Below are positions 21,661 to 32,840 of a DNA stretch of 64,000 nt, in pieces. This stretch comes from Dromiciops gliroides (taxonomy: Eukaryota; Chordata; Mammalia; Microbiotheria; Microbiotheriidae). The notes below the pieces were generated by a model. The model made no database searches. It worked only from the letters and a program-made list of their open reading frames with translations, and was not told the DNA's origin. The stretch spans positions 678,372,314 through 678,436,313 of the forward strand of contig NC_057862.1 of the NCBI RefSeq assembly GCF_019393635.1, written 5' to 3'. The position numbers were made by a program, and so were the translations under genes. Numbering within the stretch: position 1 is the first letter of the stretch; each line of letters starts with the position of its first letter.

Positions 21661-22489
21661 TTCTCAGCCACTGTGGTAGTTCTTGAAGAGAAACTGATCT
21701 GATTCTGGGAAATCTGGTTGTGGTTAGAGCAGTATTATTCCTATCCTTTTTTGGAAATGTTTCCTCTTTCTTTTATCTCATAGAATAGTGTCATGGCATC
21801 ATGGAACCCATGTTTACTCATTTCTACAGAATATCAAAGTAGGATTTTTGGCCCTGTTAGGATTTCTTCTCCCCGCCCCTCCCTTTTTCCAATTGTTCTT
21901 TTATTTTGATGCTTTGAAGTGATGATGGGGAGCTGGGCTTTGATCAGGGAAATTCACTATCCATTTTGCTGGAATTCTGCTCCATCACCCCCAAGTCCTA
22001 GAACTTTGAAGAGCCAGAAAATGGGCTGACTGGACTCAGATTAGATCAGAGAATAGACTATGTTGAAGAATTCTAACCTCTAACTATGCTTTCACCTCAA
22101 TAATAATAATGTAACTCACCTTTCCTTGGTGTTGGGAGGGTTAAAAAATGCCTCCTTTAACAACTCTGTGATATCCAGAGAGAGGAGGTTTAGTGCCAGA
22201 ACTCGGGTCCTTACTATCTCCAATTTCAGTACTTTCCCCATTATACTATGCTGCCTCACTTTTCTGGCTCTTATCTGGGAAAGCATTTATTGGCCAGCAT
22301 TACCCATACATTAAATGAAGACCCGATTCAATCTTATTAAACACACACACTTTTTTTTAAAAGTCCCGGTTAATTCTATTCTATTCCACAAATAGCTGGT
22401 CAGGATGATACAGAAATCATTCAGATCCATCCACATGACTTGTTATCTCAGCTGAAATATTGGACCCAGTGTTAGTCCTATTGGGTTGA

Positions 22490-22708
22490 ACAACAACAAC
22501 AACTAGTACAACTAATATTTATATAGCTCTTTACATTTATTATTTGATCTCCGACAACCCTGGGAGGTAAGTGCTATTATGACCTACATTTTACAGATGA
22601 GGAAACTGAAGTGATTTACCCAGGGTCACACAGTTAGTGTTTGAGATAGGATTCGAATTCAGATCTTTCTGACCCGAGGTCCAGAGTTCTATCCATTGCT
22701 ACCTCAAG
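22490..22708 (-). mobile_element. MIR-like SINE, minus strand
   Basis: TACAGATGAGGAAACTGAAG and CCAGGGTCACACAGTTAGTG. Confidence 0.85.
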
Positions 22709-22709
22709 T

Positions 22710-24620
22710 ATGAGGAAGCAACTTGCAAACCTTACATCTTGTGTTCAGATGTGTCGCTCTTATTATCACTGCACGGACACTTTCGAAGCAGGAGCTTGGT
22801 TTTATCTAACTTGGTGTGTGTTTGCAGATGATTGTATGTATTTGTACCCAAGTCTAAGGGCAATCTTTTGGGTCCTAAGAGGCTCTATTTGTGCATGTGC
22901 ATGTGCGCGTGTGTGGTAAGTTGCCTGAGGGAGCGTTAAGGTTGCAGGTTGCTGTGTTGTTGTATATCTGTTGGGGGAGGGTTGTGTGTGCCTCGGCTGC
23001 TACTGACTCATCTCAAGGTATACACACCAGTCTGAGAGCATTTCTATTGCCCATAGAGCAGGGACAAATCTGTGTGTGCATGTGTGTGTCTGCATGTTTG
23101 TGTGTGCCTCTGCAAAAATGTGTGTGTAATTGCGTGCATGGTCCATGCATTTAAAAAAAACTACTCACACACATACTGTATATCTATATACAGTAGATTA
23201 GAGAGAAGACTGAAGCCAAGCTGGGATATATATTTACATGCACACCCATGCAAAAACCAAATCTTCCCCCTTCTCTCTCATTTATTATTTTTAACTTCGT
23301 TCTCATATTTCTGGTTTCATCTTTTCATTTTTGTATTTAATCTATGTCATTACAATTTGAGAGAGAGAGAGAGAGAGAACTTATCTAGATTGTCTGTATA
23401 TTTACACATTCATGTTTCAACAGCATGAGCTGTTTAGGGACTAGGTAGGACCCTTTTGTGCCGGGGGGGAGGGGGGAATCCTTTCCCTGTTGCTTTTGGT
23501 CTGGCCTCCTGGCCAGCTTGGGATGGGGTGAGAGGAGGGGGATTCATATCAGCATACAGCATCAGGGATAGGCTGGAGGGAAATGGAGGGGTCAGCTCAT
23601 AGTAATTTGTGGTCCAAATAAGCCCTGCCACCCAAGGGAAGAGGCTAAGGAGAAAGAGTAGGAGGGAACTGATTCTTCATACTCAGAAGTAGGCAGGCTG
23701 TTCTGTCCAGATAGAGGGATAGTGTTGGAATGACCATTCTGGTCTTTGCTACCAGCCAAGCCTTGGGACTAGGCTTATTGAGAAGACAAGGAGGAAGGGG
23801 ATGGCGGCGGTGTGGCTGCTGGTGTGTGTGTGGGGAGGAGGGGGAATTGAGATTTGTTTGCCAGGCTTGTTTAAGGAGGTGAAAAGGGAAAGATACCAGT
23901 ACACCTTCTGTCTTCTGCCTGTGTGTTGGGGTAAGAGGAGGGAAGCCTAGACACTCAGCTTTTCTTTTAAATGTGGGGTTCTCCATCTGGCAATTCTTAG
24001 GATCCAGAGTGGAGAAGGAACTTTTCCAAGGTCATGGTGGTAGGAAGGAATAGGTAGGATATGAATCCAAGTCCTCTGATTCCAAATCTAGAATATTTTC
24101 CTCTTTACCATGATGCTTGGGGTCAGGTAATGGCATCTAGGTGGAAGGGAATGATGTCCTGACTTTATAGCTAACTCATAGAGCTGGGATTAAAGCAGGG
24201 GTGTTGGAAAAGAAAAGAGAGCCTGGGAGGGGGACCAGGGACCAGGGACCAGGAAAGGAATGAGGATTAGGTGAAGGAAGGGATTTGGGGAAGAGTTTGC
24301 AGGGGAGTAGAAGGAGGATTGATCAGGAGAGAAAGAAAATGAATTGGGGAAGATGTAGAAAGGAAAAGGGGAAATGGTTGGATAATAGGGAAAAAGAAGT
24401 TGGGAATAATGGGGAAGGAGGTTTGGAGGGCAGAAGAGGGGGAGACAAAAATGAGAGGTGGGGTAGAGGGAGTAGAAGAAAATGGAGGAAAGAAATGTGA
24501 GGAGCAGATGTGGTTGGGGAAGATGAAAATTGAGGGAGACATGGGGTGATTGCAGGAGTGGTAATATGATTTAGGGGATCAGAGGCTTCTTCCAAACTCT
24601 TCTCTTTGATAATATAAGGA
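22710..24620 (+). other. Middle of the spacer between the inverted arms
   Basis: A degenerate TG/TGCATG-rich stretch (22880-23140), a LINE-like scrap (about 23275-23345, resembling 21170-21245) and a short (GA)n run (23358-23378). Then unique sequence to 24200, and a purine-rich G/A tract at 24200-24545 that contains three GGGACCA units. No coding exon is supported. Confidence 0.45.
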
Positions 24621-25440
24621 AGAATCCTCCTCCAGATTCATTCCTCCCTGGGAAGACAGCGTGGATGGATTCAGGTCCTGCAGAGAAAGGTGTCAGCGGG
24701 GGGAGGGGCCCCAGGATCCCTCTACAGAGAGACGTTGCTTATTCAGGAGATCTATATGGCAAACGATGCCGTTAGAATGTGGTACCTTATTAACAGACTC
24801 GGATATATACCCTGGCTCCCGCATGTCCCTGGGAACGGAACTCCATATGGTAAGAGCCTTCTGGAGTCTAACAGAAAGCCTAACACTTTTAGCCTGGAAC
24901 AGGGGTTAGCCCTCTTCCCCAGCAGCAGAGTGGAGAAGGGGTTCCCCTAAGCAGTATAGGAGTGGTTATGTGATAGAGAGGAGCGAGCCTCGGCTCTAGC
25001 CAGAGGTCCTGCAGGCAAATCCCACCTCTGTCACTTCCTACCCCGGGACCTTGGGCAAGTCTCATCAGCTCTGTGGAGCTTGGTTTTCTCATCTGCAAGA
25101 TGAAAGGGTCGGAAGAGATGGCCTCTATTCCCTCTGCCAGCTTTTCATCCCTAGTGCCATGCGAAGAGCAGAGAGGCAAAGGACCTCGGTTCGAATCCTG
25201 GCCCTGATGTTTACGACCCGGATAACCTTGAGCAAGTGCCTCCTTTTTTCTGGACCTCGGTTTTCTCCTCCGGAAAATAAAGGCATTGCCTAGAGGCAGG
25301 GTTTTGTAGTGGAGAGCGCGCCTATCGGAGAGGAAGATGGGGGCTCAAATGCTACCTCGGTCACTTGCTAGCCGTGGGATCCTTCGGCTGTGTGGCGGCT
25401 GTAGCTACAGCTTTCTGGGGAGTGAGGAGAGGGTCCGGGG
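24620..25440 (+). other. Unique block, then MIR-like remnants, before the right inverted arm
   Basis: About 24640-24900 is repeat-free and keeps words such as GCAAACGATGCCGTTAGAAT and CGGATATATACCCTGG, a possible conserved element. Old plus-strand MIR-like scraps follow (about 24970-25110, 25165-25290, 25300-25400), judged by CTTGGGCAAGT and TTCTCATCTGCAAGATG-type words. Confidence 0.35.
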
Positions 25441-25442
25441 AT

Positions 25443-26245
25443 TGGTCTCCATCTGGCAAATAGCCCGAGGCCCTCCCTCCCCTCTTTATCATCTGGGATG
25501 CCAGCTGAGCCGCCTTTCTACCTGCCTCTTCCTCCATCCCTGATAAGAGAGGGCACGGACAATCTCTAATCTGCCGAGTCAGATATTTGGCCCGGGGAGG
25601 ACTTGCTGCTCCACCTCTTCTGTGTATCCGTGGTGTCCAGCACCGAGTAGGTGCTTTATCAAGGTTTCTTGGTGGATTGGTGTGGCCTCAGACCCGGTGA
25701 AGAGTAAAGGATGAGGACCGAGGGGGTCAGCAAGGAGAGGAGGGGAACGGCTGGTGGGGGAGGGGGGAGCTGTGCAAATCCGAAATTCACAAAGTCAGTG
25801 TCACGTAGTGGGAAGAAGCTTGGACTTGGTGTCAGGGGTTCTGGGTCCCATGACTCTGGCCAAGTCACGACACCTCTCAGAGACTGAGCCTCAGTTTTTC
25901 CAACTGTCAAATGTCGACCATGGTACCAGAACTTAGCCACCTGAGGATTCTTGTGAGGCTAACCCCTTGTAACCTTCAAGTGTTGTACAGATTCGATTTA
26001 TTATTGTCCATGTGCATGACTCCGAGTGGTTGTAGGATTTTGTGTGTCAGAGCATTGGCTGCTTGGTGTTGTGTGATTGTGTAATTGTGTAATTGTGGGT
26101 CAGTGTGTGTGACTGAGCATGTGTGTGTCCCCTCGGGCTTATATCTGACCTCTATGGGGCCTGGGGAAAGGAAACAGCTTTCTGGGGAATGGAAAGCTCT
26201 GATCCCTCCCCACACCCAGATAGATGCCCCTTTGCGCAGGGCTCT
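25443..26245 (-). repeat. Right arm of the long inverted duplication in EMX1 intron 1
   Basis: Reverse-complement partner of 19071-19868. Differences include a C/T within TCAGTYYCTG, A/G within CCTCCCCRGG and AGCCARTGCT, and an extra 8 bp in the ACAATTACAC stretch. The arm lies 1.1 kb before exon 2, so a transcript through intron 1 could fold the two arms into a long duplex. Confidence 0.95.
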
Positions 26246-26249
26246 AGAG

Positions 26250-27309
26250 CAGCCGAAAACAGTGGATGTGGTTGCTGAGTGACTCTCTCAATCCCCGCCA
26301 TCGTTTGAGCCCTAAATTGGTGCCTCTTTGACCCACCGCTCGGGCCGGTTCTTCGGGGGCGGCCTCGTGTCCCATCCCAAGTATGAACTCTCGGGTGAGG
26401 TCTGGCTCTGACCAGACCCCGGCTCAGGCGGCGGTGAGAGCGAGGAGGAGGAAGAAGGGGAGAGACAGGAAGGAGAAATGGACTCCCGGGAGTCCAGGGT
26501 GTCCCGGCTTCTGCTCAGCCCTTGCGCCCGCGCTGGTCTTGGTCTCTGTGTCCTCTCTTAATTTAGTTATCAGTTTCAAGCCAAGGTGGGCGGCCTCTTG
26601 GTGGAGGCCCCTTCTTGGCCCAGGATGTGAAGAGATCCAGGGGAGCAAAGGGCGCTCTGGGCTTGAGTGCCCCGAGATCTGGAGGCAAGGCCCGAGTGAG
26701 GGGAGCGGAGGGAAGTGGGGCGGCCGGGACAGCGGGAGCAAAGGCGCTGACCCTTTCTCTCCATCTCTCTCTCTCTTTGTCCGTCCGTGCGTTTGGCCTC
26801 TTCCCCTTGTGCAAATCCAAATCTCCCCGATCCCCGTGGGCTTCCCCCGTATCCCCAATTCCATCCCGGTGGGGCCTCATCCTCTCTGTCTCGTCTGTCC
26901 ATTGGGCCCTGCCCTATGTGTCCCTTGTTTTCCGATTCTTTTGTCGCTTCCTCCTCCTCCTCCTGTCCCTCGCCCCCACCTCCGGTTCCCCTGTCTTCCC
27001 GAACCCACGCCTCTCCTCGGGTTGTGTCCCTTGTATTCCCGTATCTACTGCTGACTTGCTGTTTCCCGTGTCTTGCGAATTCTGTTTATGTCGCTTGGGT
27101 CCCTGTTACCTCCGGGTCTCCATGTCCACGGGATTATCGTGGCCGCATCTTGTCCCTGTCCTCTCCCACCCCCTTTCCCGTACCCGCGTGTTGTCTCCAC
27201 TGTCGCCCCCGCCTTGGGTCCCCGGTCCCCCGTTCCACTCGTGCCCTGTACCTGTATTGTACCGCCCCCCCCCCCCCGCCCCATACCCGGTGCGGTGCGC
27301 TGGTGACAG
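26250..27309 (+). other. GC/CpG-rich 3' end of intron 1 before exon 2
   Basis: Unique sequence with CpGs (GCTCGGGCCGGTTCTTCGGG, GCGGCGGTGAGAGCGAGG), becoming strongly pyrimidine-rich from about 26880 to the acceptor, including a run of about 16 C near 27267. Several long open frames cross it because stops are rare in C/T-rich DNA. It may form a second small CpG island around exon 2. Confidence 0.45.
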
Positions 27310-27494
27310 GGAGCGAGGTTCCCCAGGACAGCCTGCTCCTGCACGGCCCCTTCGCCCGAAAACCCAAGCGGATCCGCACGGCCTTCTCGCCTTCGCAGCT
27401 GCTGCGGCTGGAGCGCGCCTTCGAGAAAAACCACTACGTGGTGGGCGCCGAGCGGAAGCAGCTGGCGGGCAGCCTCAGCCTCTCCGAGACCCAG
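27310..27494 (+). CDS. EMX1: EMX1 coding exon 2 (homeodomain helices 1-2)
   Basis: The acceptor is GGTGACAG before GGAGCGAG. The split codon 154 (G+GG) reads Gly, giving the join [21 protein letters not shown], which matches the EMX1 linker. Residues 172-215 are homeodomain positions 1-44: [20 protein letters not shown], then [20 protein letters not shown] and SETQ. The exon is 185 bp and ends in CAG before GTGAGC in phase 0, so the intron falls between homeodomain positions 44 and 45, a classical homeobox intron site. GSLSLSETQ, not HSLSLTETQ, favours EMX1 over EMX2. The exon sits in a GC- and pyrimidine-rich stretch that keeps several long reading frames open; these are not separate genes. 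Confidence 0.97.
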
Positions 27495-27499
27495 GTGAG

Positions 27500-28290
27500 C
27501 CGCTCGCCGGGCCCCGCCGGGGCCGTCCCTCCAGCCTCTCGGAGCTTCGCCTGCTCTCCCTTGGAGTCGCTCTGTCTCCTTCAGTCTCTCTTCACATCAG
27601 TGTCTCTCTCCTCTCTCCCACCCTCTCTCCTTCTGTCATTTTCCCTCCCTCTAACTCGCTTCGTCTCATCCCTCCCTCCTCTCTCTCTTCTTCCATCTCT
27701 TTCCTTCCCACCTATCCCTCGCTCCTTTTCTCGGTTTCCCTCTCTTCTCTTTCATCTTCCCTCCCTCTTTTTCTGTTTCTCCTTCTGTCTCTCTGTCCTC
27801 TCTTCTCCCTCCCTCCCTTTCTCATTCTGTCTCTTTCTCTCCCTCTATCTCTTTATTCCTCTCCCTCTTTCATTCTCTCTTTCTCCTCTCATTTTCTTTC
27901 CATCCAACTTTCTTGATCCCATCGCTCCCTTCCTTCTATCTTCATCTTCCTTTTCCGCTTCTTCCTCCTTCCCTTTTTCTCTCCCTCACTCTCTCCTCTT
28001 CCTTCCTTTCTTTCTTCCTTTGCCCTTTCTCCTTCTGTACTTGTCTCCTCTTCTCCCCCCTCTCTTTTTTCTCATCTTCCTTCCCTGTTTCTCCTTCTGT
28101 CTCTCTTCTCCCTTTCTCTCTCCCTCCCTCTCTCCTCTCTTTCTTTCTCCCTCCATCTCTCTCCCCCACTTACTACTTCATCTCTCCTCCACTGTCTCTC
28201 TCCCTTCCCTTCCTTCCCTTCCTCCCTCTATTTCTCCCTTTCTCTTTCCCTCTCCCTCTCTCAGTCCAAGGTGCTCCACTCTGGACTAGC
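27500..28290 (+). repeat. Polypyrimidine tract at the start of intron 2
   Basis: About 700 bp is almost entirely C and T on the sense strand (TCTC, CCTT, CTCCC mixtures), beginning right after the exon 2 donor. Long open frames over it (up to 500 codons, Ser/Leu/Pro/Phe only) are a composition effect. Such homopurine-homopyrimidine DNA can form triplex (H-DNA) structures. Confidence 0.85.
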
Positions 28291-28689
28291 TCCTGCTTGG
28301 ATCTAGCTGAGCAGACAGGGGAGTGGGGTAAAGATGAAGAGAGGAGCAGAGTCCATGAAGTTTCTCTGAGCTCACTCTAGTTCTTCTGAGGGCCATATGG
28401 GCCTCCTTTCAGGCCCCTTCCTGAAAATGGTCTTTATTCTAGTCATCCAAGAGTTCAATCAAAGCAGAGCTTCTTTTTTTCAGTAGCCACTAAAAGGAAA
28501 CACATTTATAAAAGCAAACACACCTTGGTTCAATAGACCCCTCTCAATGCAATCTTGGCAGTACAGCCTCTAGAAGAAGGGAGGTGTCTGCCCCTCAGTC
28601 CCTGGTCCTGATCAGATCTCACTGGGGGCAGGGCGGTTGTGTTCAGTTTGGGGTCACACTTTAGGAAGGGCCTTGATAAACTCAAAGTC

Positions 28690-28970
28690 AGTCAAGATGG
28701 CAAAGGGCCTGGATTGAGGAAACCAGAGGTGTTTAGCATAGAGAAGACTTGGTAGGGGCTGCTGGGGTGGGGCACGAACAATAGGCTACCTTCAAGTATT
28801 GGAAATGTCATCATATGTGGCCTAGAGATCATTCTTGACTGTGGGTAGCTCTAGAGGAGAGGGCCAGGACTCATGGACTCAGGTGGGAAAGGGGTACTTG
28901 TTTGAGCTCAGGCTAAGGGATGGGATTGCCTCCCAATGTAGTGAGCTCCGTGGTCTGGGAGTGTTAATTT
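28690..28970 (+). mobile_element. L3/CR1-like LINE fragment
   Basis: CTACCTTCAAGTATTGGAAA and TGTCATCATATGTGGCCTAG, then a purine-rich body, as in CR1/L3 3' regions. Confidence 0.55.
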
Positions 28971-30399
28971 AGGGATTCCAGGTCATCTGCCATTGAGAAG
29001 CTCCTCGGAAGAAGCCTGGCCTAGGAATTTATGATTGGCCAGGTGGTTGGAGATTTTAGTCTGGGCCATTTCTAGAACCAGCTGACTTGGTTGTGGAGGG
29101 GAGGGATGGGGCAATTTCAGTGCTTTGTTCCCCCTCCCATAGGTCCTGGGATAGTTGTCCCCTCGGTCCAGAGAAGGAGGAAGGAAGGCGAGTGCAAAAT
29201 TCCTTCTCCTAGTCATATGCCCTCCTGATCCAGAAAGCCATTTTTTGATCATCCTTAGTCACAGTCAGATGAATCTACCTCCCCAGGAGGGGTGGTATCT
29301 AGTCAGTTTAATTTTCTAGTTACCCAAAGGATAACCCCAATTATCCTCTTTGGTTTTCTCTTTGTTGCTAGCAGTCTCTCTATAGTGTCTGTCTCCTATC
29401 CCCCTTCAGTAAATTTTAATGACTGGGATGGACTTTCTCTGTGGTGTAATGGAAATCAGGAGACCCAAAGGGATTCTAGTTTCTGGTCCTTACACTCCTT
29501 GTCTGATCCTGAGCAAATTGATTCCTCTCTCTGGGCCTCAAGGTTTTTTTTTCCCATTGTTCCCATCAACTGAATCTGTCAGTCTAGTGGGTTAGAAAGT
29601 TTCTAGGGCCCCTTCTAAGCTCTGATATTCCAATTATAAGTGAGGACAATCAGACCTGGAATTGGTGGAGATGGAAAAGATGATGGAAGGCAGGTCTCAA
29701 GTTGAACTGAGTCCATGACAAATACTAGACATTGCTTGGATGACTAAACCCCTGATATGGGCTCCTTTCCTTGTTTGTTGCTTGTTTCTCTCAAAAGCCA
29801 AAGGCAAAAATTATTCTAGCTATTTGAGCATTTCCTCTTGGATGGGTTCAGGTGACTGGATGAAGTGAGTGAGGAATTAAAAAAAAAAAAAGAACTCACT
29901 TTGGAATCCTGGGTTCCAACCTGAGTTCAGATCCTGCTTCTGCTAGTTATTAGCATTTGATAAGCCACTCCCCATTTCTGGACCTCCATATCCTGATCCT
30001 TGAAATAAGGAGGCTGGTTTAGAGGAGTTGTGAGTGCTTTCCTAGATCTATCTCTTGCTCATGATCCTATCTATTTCACTACCTCAATAGATGTCTATTC
30101 CCCCTTATATCTATCACCACCCATCTGTGTACCCATATGTCTATAATCTATTTATTCATATATCTACCTACATATCCTTTGTCTGTCTCGTCTAAATAAT
30201 CCACCTGAGGGTCTATCTTTTTGACACCTGGGTCTGCCATGCCACGTAACCATCACTGTCTCTGTTCAGGAACAGATTGTAGAAACTATTTCCACATTGC
30301 ATACTGTACCTTTCTAAAGGACTAAAAAGTGGTTTTGGTGTACAAAGAAGTCCATTTTAATGCACCTTCATTGAAAAGATCAAGCTTAAAAATTAATAA

Positions 30400-30610
30400 A
30401 ATCACATATCTGTTTTTTTAAACTCATAAGTACTTTTAAATTAATTAAAAACCTCAAATCTGTTAACTTCTGTTTGTTTTTATTAGCAACATTGTTTTTT
30501 AACTCAGTGCTTTTAAGCTCAATGAAAGTGTTCTTAATTAACTCTCCTCCCACCCCCTCCCCCTACTTAAGACAAACCAGCTTTCCTTTTACTTGGGGAG
30601 GTGCCATATG
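30400..30610 (+). other. AT-rich element with internally repeated motif
   Basis: Contains two related copies of a motif like TTTTTTAACTCAGTGCTTTTAA (about 30412-30440 and 30494-30515), plus TTAAATTAATTAAAA and CTTAATTAACTC palindromic homeodomain-type cores. A third, diverged copy with matching flank occurs at about 32560-32640 and continues past a SINE at 32814. This may be a conserved element duplicated locally, or an unrecognised old repeat. Confidence 0.5.
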
Positions 30611-30861
30611 TCAATGTGCAAATGGGCCAGTTTCTGAATCTGAGTCATAAGATTGTGGAATTAGAGACACTGATTCAATAATAGATCATAGAATGTCAGA
30701 ACAGCAAAAAACCTTAGAACAGGGAGTGTCAGAACTGGAAGGACCTTAGAACAGAGAGTGTCAGAGCTGAGAAGAATCTTAGAACAGAGTGTCAGAGCTG
30801 GAAAAGACCTCAGAGCATAGATTGTTAGAGCTGGGAGGGTTCCTTAAGTTCATCCTATCCA

Positions 30862-31112
30862 GTGGTTAGGCATAGTGGATAGAGCGCCAGGCCTGGAGTC
30901 AGGAAGACTCCTCTTCCTGAGTTCATATCTGGCCTCAGACACTTACTAGTTGTGTGACCCTGGGCAAGTCGCTTCACCTTGTTTGCCTCAGTTTCTTTAT
31001 CTGTAAAATGAGCTGGAGAAGGAAATGGCAAACCACTCCAGTGCCTTAGCCAAGAAAGCTTCCAAATGGGGTCATGAAGAGTTGAACATGGCTGAAATGA
31101 CTGAACAACAAA
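30862..31112 (+). mobile_element. MAR1-like CORE-SINE
   Basis: AGTGGATAGAGCGCCAGGCC head, GAGCTGGAGAAGGAAATGGC, and GACTGAACAACAAAA end. Confidence 0.93.
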
Positions 31113-31611
31113 AGCCAAGGACTTCCCAACCATTTCCATTTCCAATAATTGCAGAGATCACCTCCAAATGAGGGCTGTACTATCTGTAGTCAATGATTCA
31201 GAAAATACTTGATGATAAGAAGCTCCTAAGATTCCTTAAGGCTCTTCAGATATGTATTTTATTAGCCACAGCGAGCTCCACTGTACACACACTTCAAGAG
31301 TAGTCATGCACCTCTGTGCAAGACATACTGTTTGTTCAATCTCCAAAAGTTGTACTTGCTCATTTGTCATTGTGACACATTTAATGAGACAGACCCTTGG
31401 CAGTGATTCTGGGGTCCATGGGGACCTGAAGGTACCAGCTTGAGGACTTCTACTCTAGTCCAGCTCCCGTATTCAGCAGAGACAACACACACACACACAC
31501 ACAAATTAATGCCAAAACTTGCCCTAGAAACCAGGACTTCTCTCTTAAACTACACCATTTATCAAATCATATGGCATTATCTGTCCACCAGCCAAGCATT
31601 TTATGGCTTAT

Positions 31612-31876
31612 CTGAGAGGCATCATGATGTAGTGCTTGCCAGGTCAGCTTAGGAGTCAGGAAGAACTGAGTTCAAATCTTGCCTCAGACTCTTACTAGCT
31701 GTATGACTCTGGGCAAGTCACTTTAAAAACAAACAAACAGTTTTCTGCCTCAATTTCACCAACTGTAAAATGGGGATTAAAAATAGCACCTACCACCCAA
31801 GGTTGATGTGAAGATCACATGAAATAATATATGAAGCCCTTTGCAAAAGTTCTATTATCATTGTTGTTATTATAAG
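31612..31876 (+). mobile_element. MIR-like SINE with an internal AAAC insertion
   Basis: GAGTTCAAATCTTGCCTCAG and CCAACTGTAAAATGGGGATT. AAACAAACAAAC sits mid-element. Confidence 0.82.
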
Positions 31877-32173
31877 TTAAAGTTCAACCCCCCCAAAAAA
31901 ACCCTAGCATCTGTATGAGTAGAGGGAGTTCCCACACCAGGAGTTCCCCATAGGGTTTGAACAATAACAATTATTTATTTATCAATTAATATTTATCAGC
32001 TTTTTCTGTGATCTTGCTATATGGACTTGTGTAATTTTTCAAGATGGAAGGGTCTTGGATTACATGGCTTCTTCCACTTATCTTGACCTTGACATAGTGA
32101 TATCATTTTGGTCCTCAACAACCAACCAACACTTTCACTATCAAGTGAAAGATCTCAGACCTTCAAAAGATGC

Positions 32174-32324
32174 TTTTTTTTTTTTTAGTGAGGCAATTGG
32201 GGTTAAGTGACTTGCCCAGGGTCACACAGCTAGTAAGTGTTAAGTGTCTGAGGTCGAATTTGAACTCAGGTACTCCTGACTCCAGGGCCGGTGCTCTATC
32301 CACTGCCTCACCTAGCTGCCCCAA
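32174..32324 (-). mobile_element. Short SINE, minus strand, with target duplication
   Basis: Poly-T, then GTGAGGCAATTGGGGTTAAG, ending CACCTAGCTGCCCC. AAAGATGCTTTTTT is repeated on both sides, starting at 32166 and about 32323. Confidence 0.94.
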
Positions 32325-32558
32325 AGATGCTTTTTTATAGATAAGAACCTTGAGGGTGTTTTCTCTCCCCTCCCTAGCTGCTATATGGGAGAGGACTCTC
32401 CCAAAGTCACTTAGTTAATGCCAACATTAAAGCCCAGGGATCCTACCTCCCAAATTCAGTGGTATCCCCATTACAATATACTCTCTCCTCTGTCCCCCTT
32501 CCATCATTGATATCCTCCTACCATTATCGCTTATCCATTTATTCATACATCTACCTTT

Positions 32559-32840
32559 ATTAGCAACATTTTTAAAAACTCACTGCTTTTAAAGTCAAAG
32601 TGTTCCTCCTTCCCCTTCCCAGGATTAAGACAAATGAGCTTGGGGCGGCTAGGTGGCGCAGTGGATAGAGCACCAGCCCTGGAGTCAGGAGTACCTGAGT
32701 TCAAATCTGGCCTCAGACACTTAACACTTACTAGCTGTGTGACCCTGGGCAAGTCACTTAACCCCCAATTGCCTCACTAAAAAAACAAAAAACAAAACAA
32801 GACAAATGAGCTTTCTTTTTACCTGTTGAGGTCCATTGTT
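32559..32840 (+). repeat. Diverged second copy of the 30.48-kb AT-rich element, split by a SINE
   Basis: TTATTAGCAACATT, ACTCACTGCTTTTAA, AAAGTGTTC, ATTAAGACAAATGAGCTT and TTTTTACCTGTTGAGGT align in order with the corresponding words at 30480-30605, at roughly 75-80% identity with several gaps. A young plus-strand SINE (32642-32798) interrupts this copy. Confidence 0.6.
32642..32798 (+). mobile_element. Short SINE with 15-bp target duplication, inside the AT-rich element copy
   Basis: AAGACAAATGAGCTT flanks it perfectly at 32627-32641 and 32799-32813. Confidence 0.96.

Larger units (their letters stand above)
28290..30860 (+). other. 5' part of intron 2
   Basis: Mostly unique, with an L3/CR1-like fragment (about 28690-28970) and scattered MIR-like scraps (29590-29640, 29890-30060). 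At 30695-30835 a roughly 40-bp unit (AGAGTGTCAGAGCTGGAAGG and variants) is repeated about four times. No coding exon. Confidence 0.4.

Noticed and set aside
26615-27916. A 433-codon open frame in another frame over exon 2
   Set aside because: A composition effect of the same C/T-rich DNA; no recognisable domain.
26787-28289. A 500-codon open frame crossing exon 2
   Set aside because: Only the segment 27310-27494 has protein-like content (EMX1 homeodomain). The rest is pyrimidine-rich intron read as Ser/Leu/Pro/Phe, with clear splice sites on both sides.
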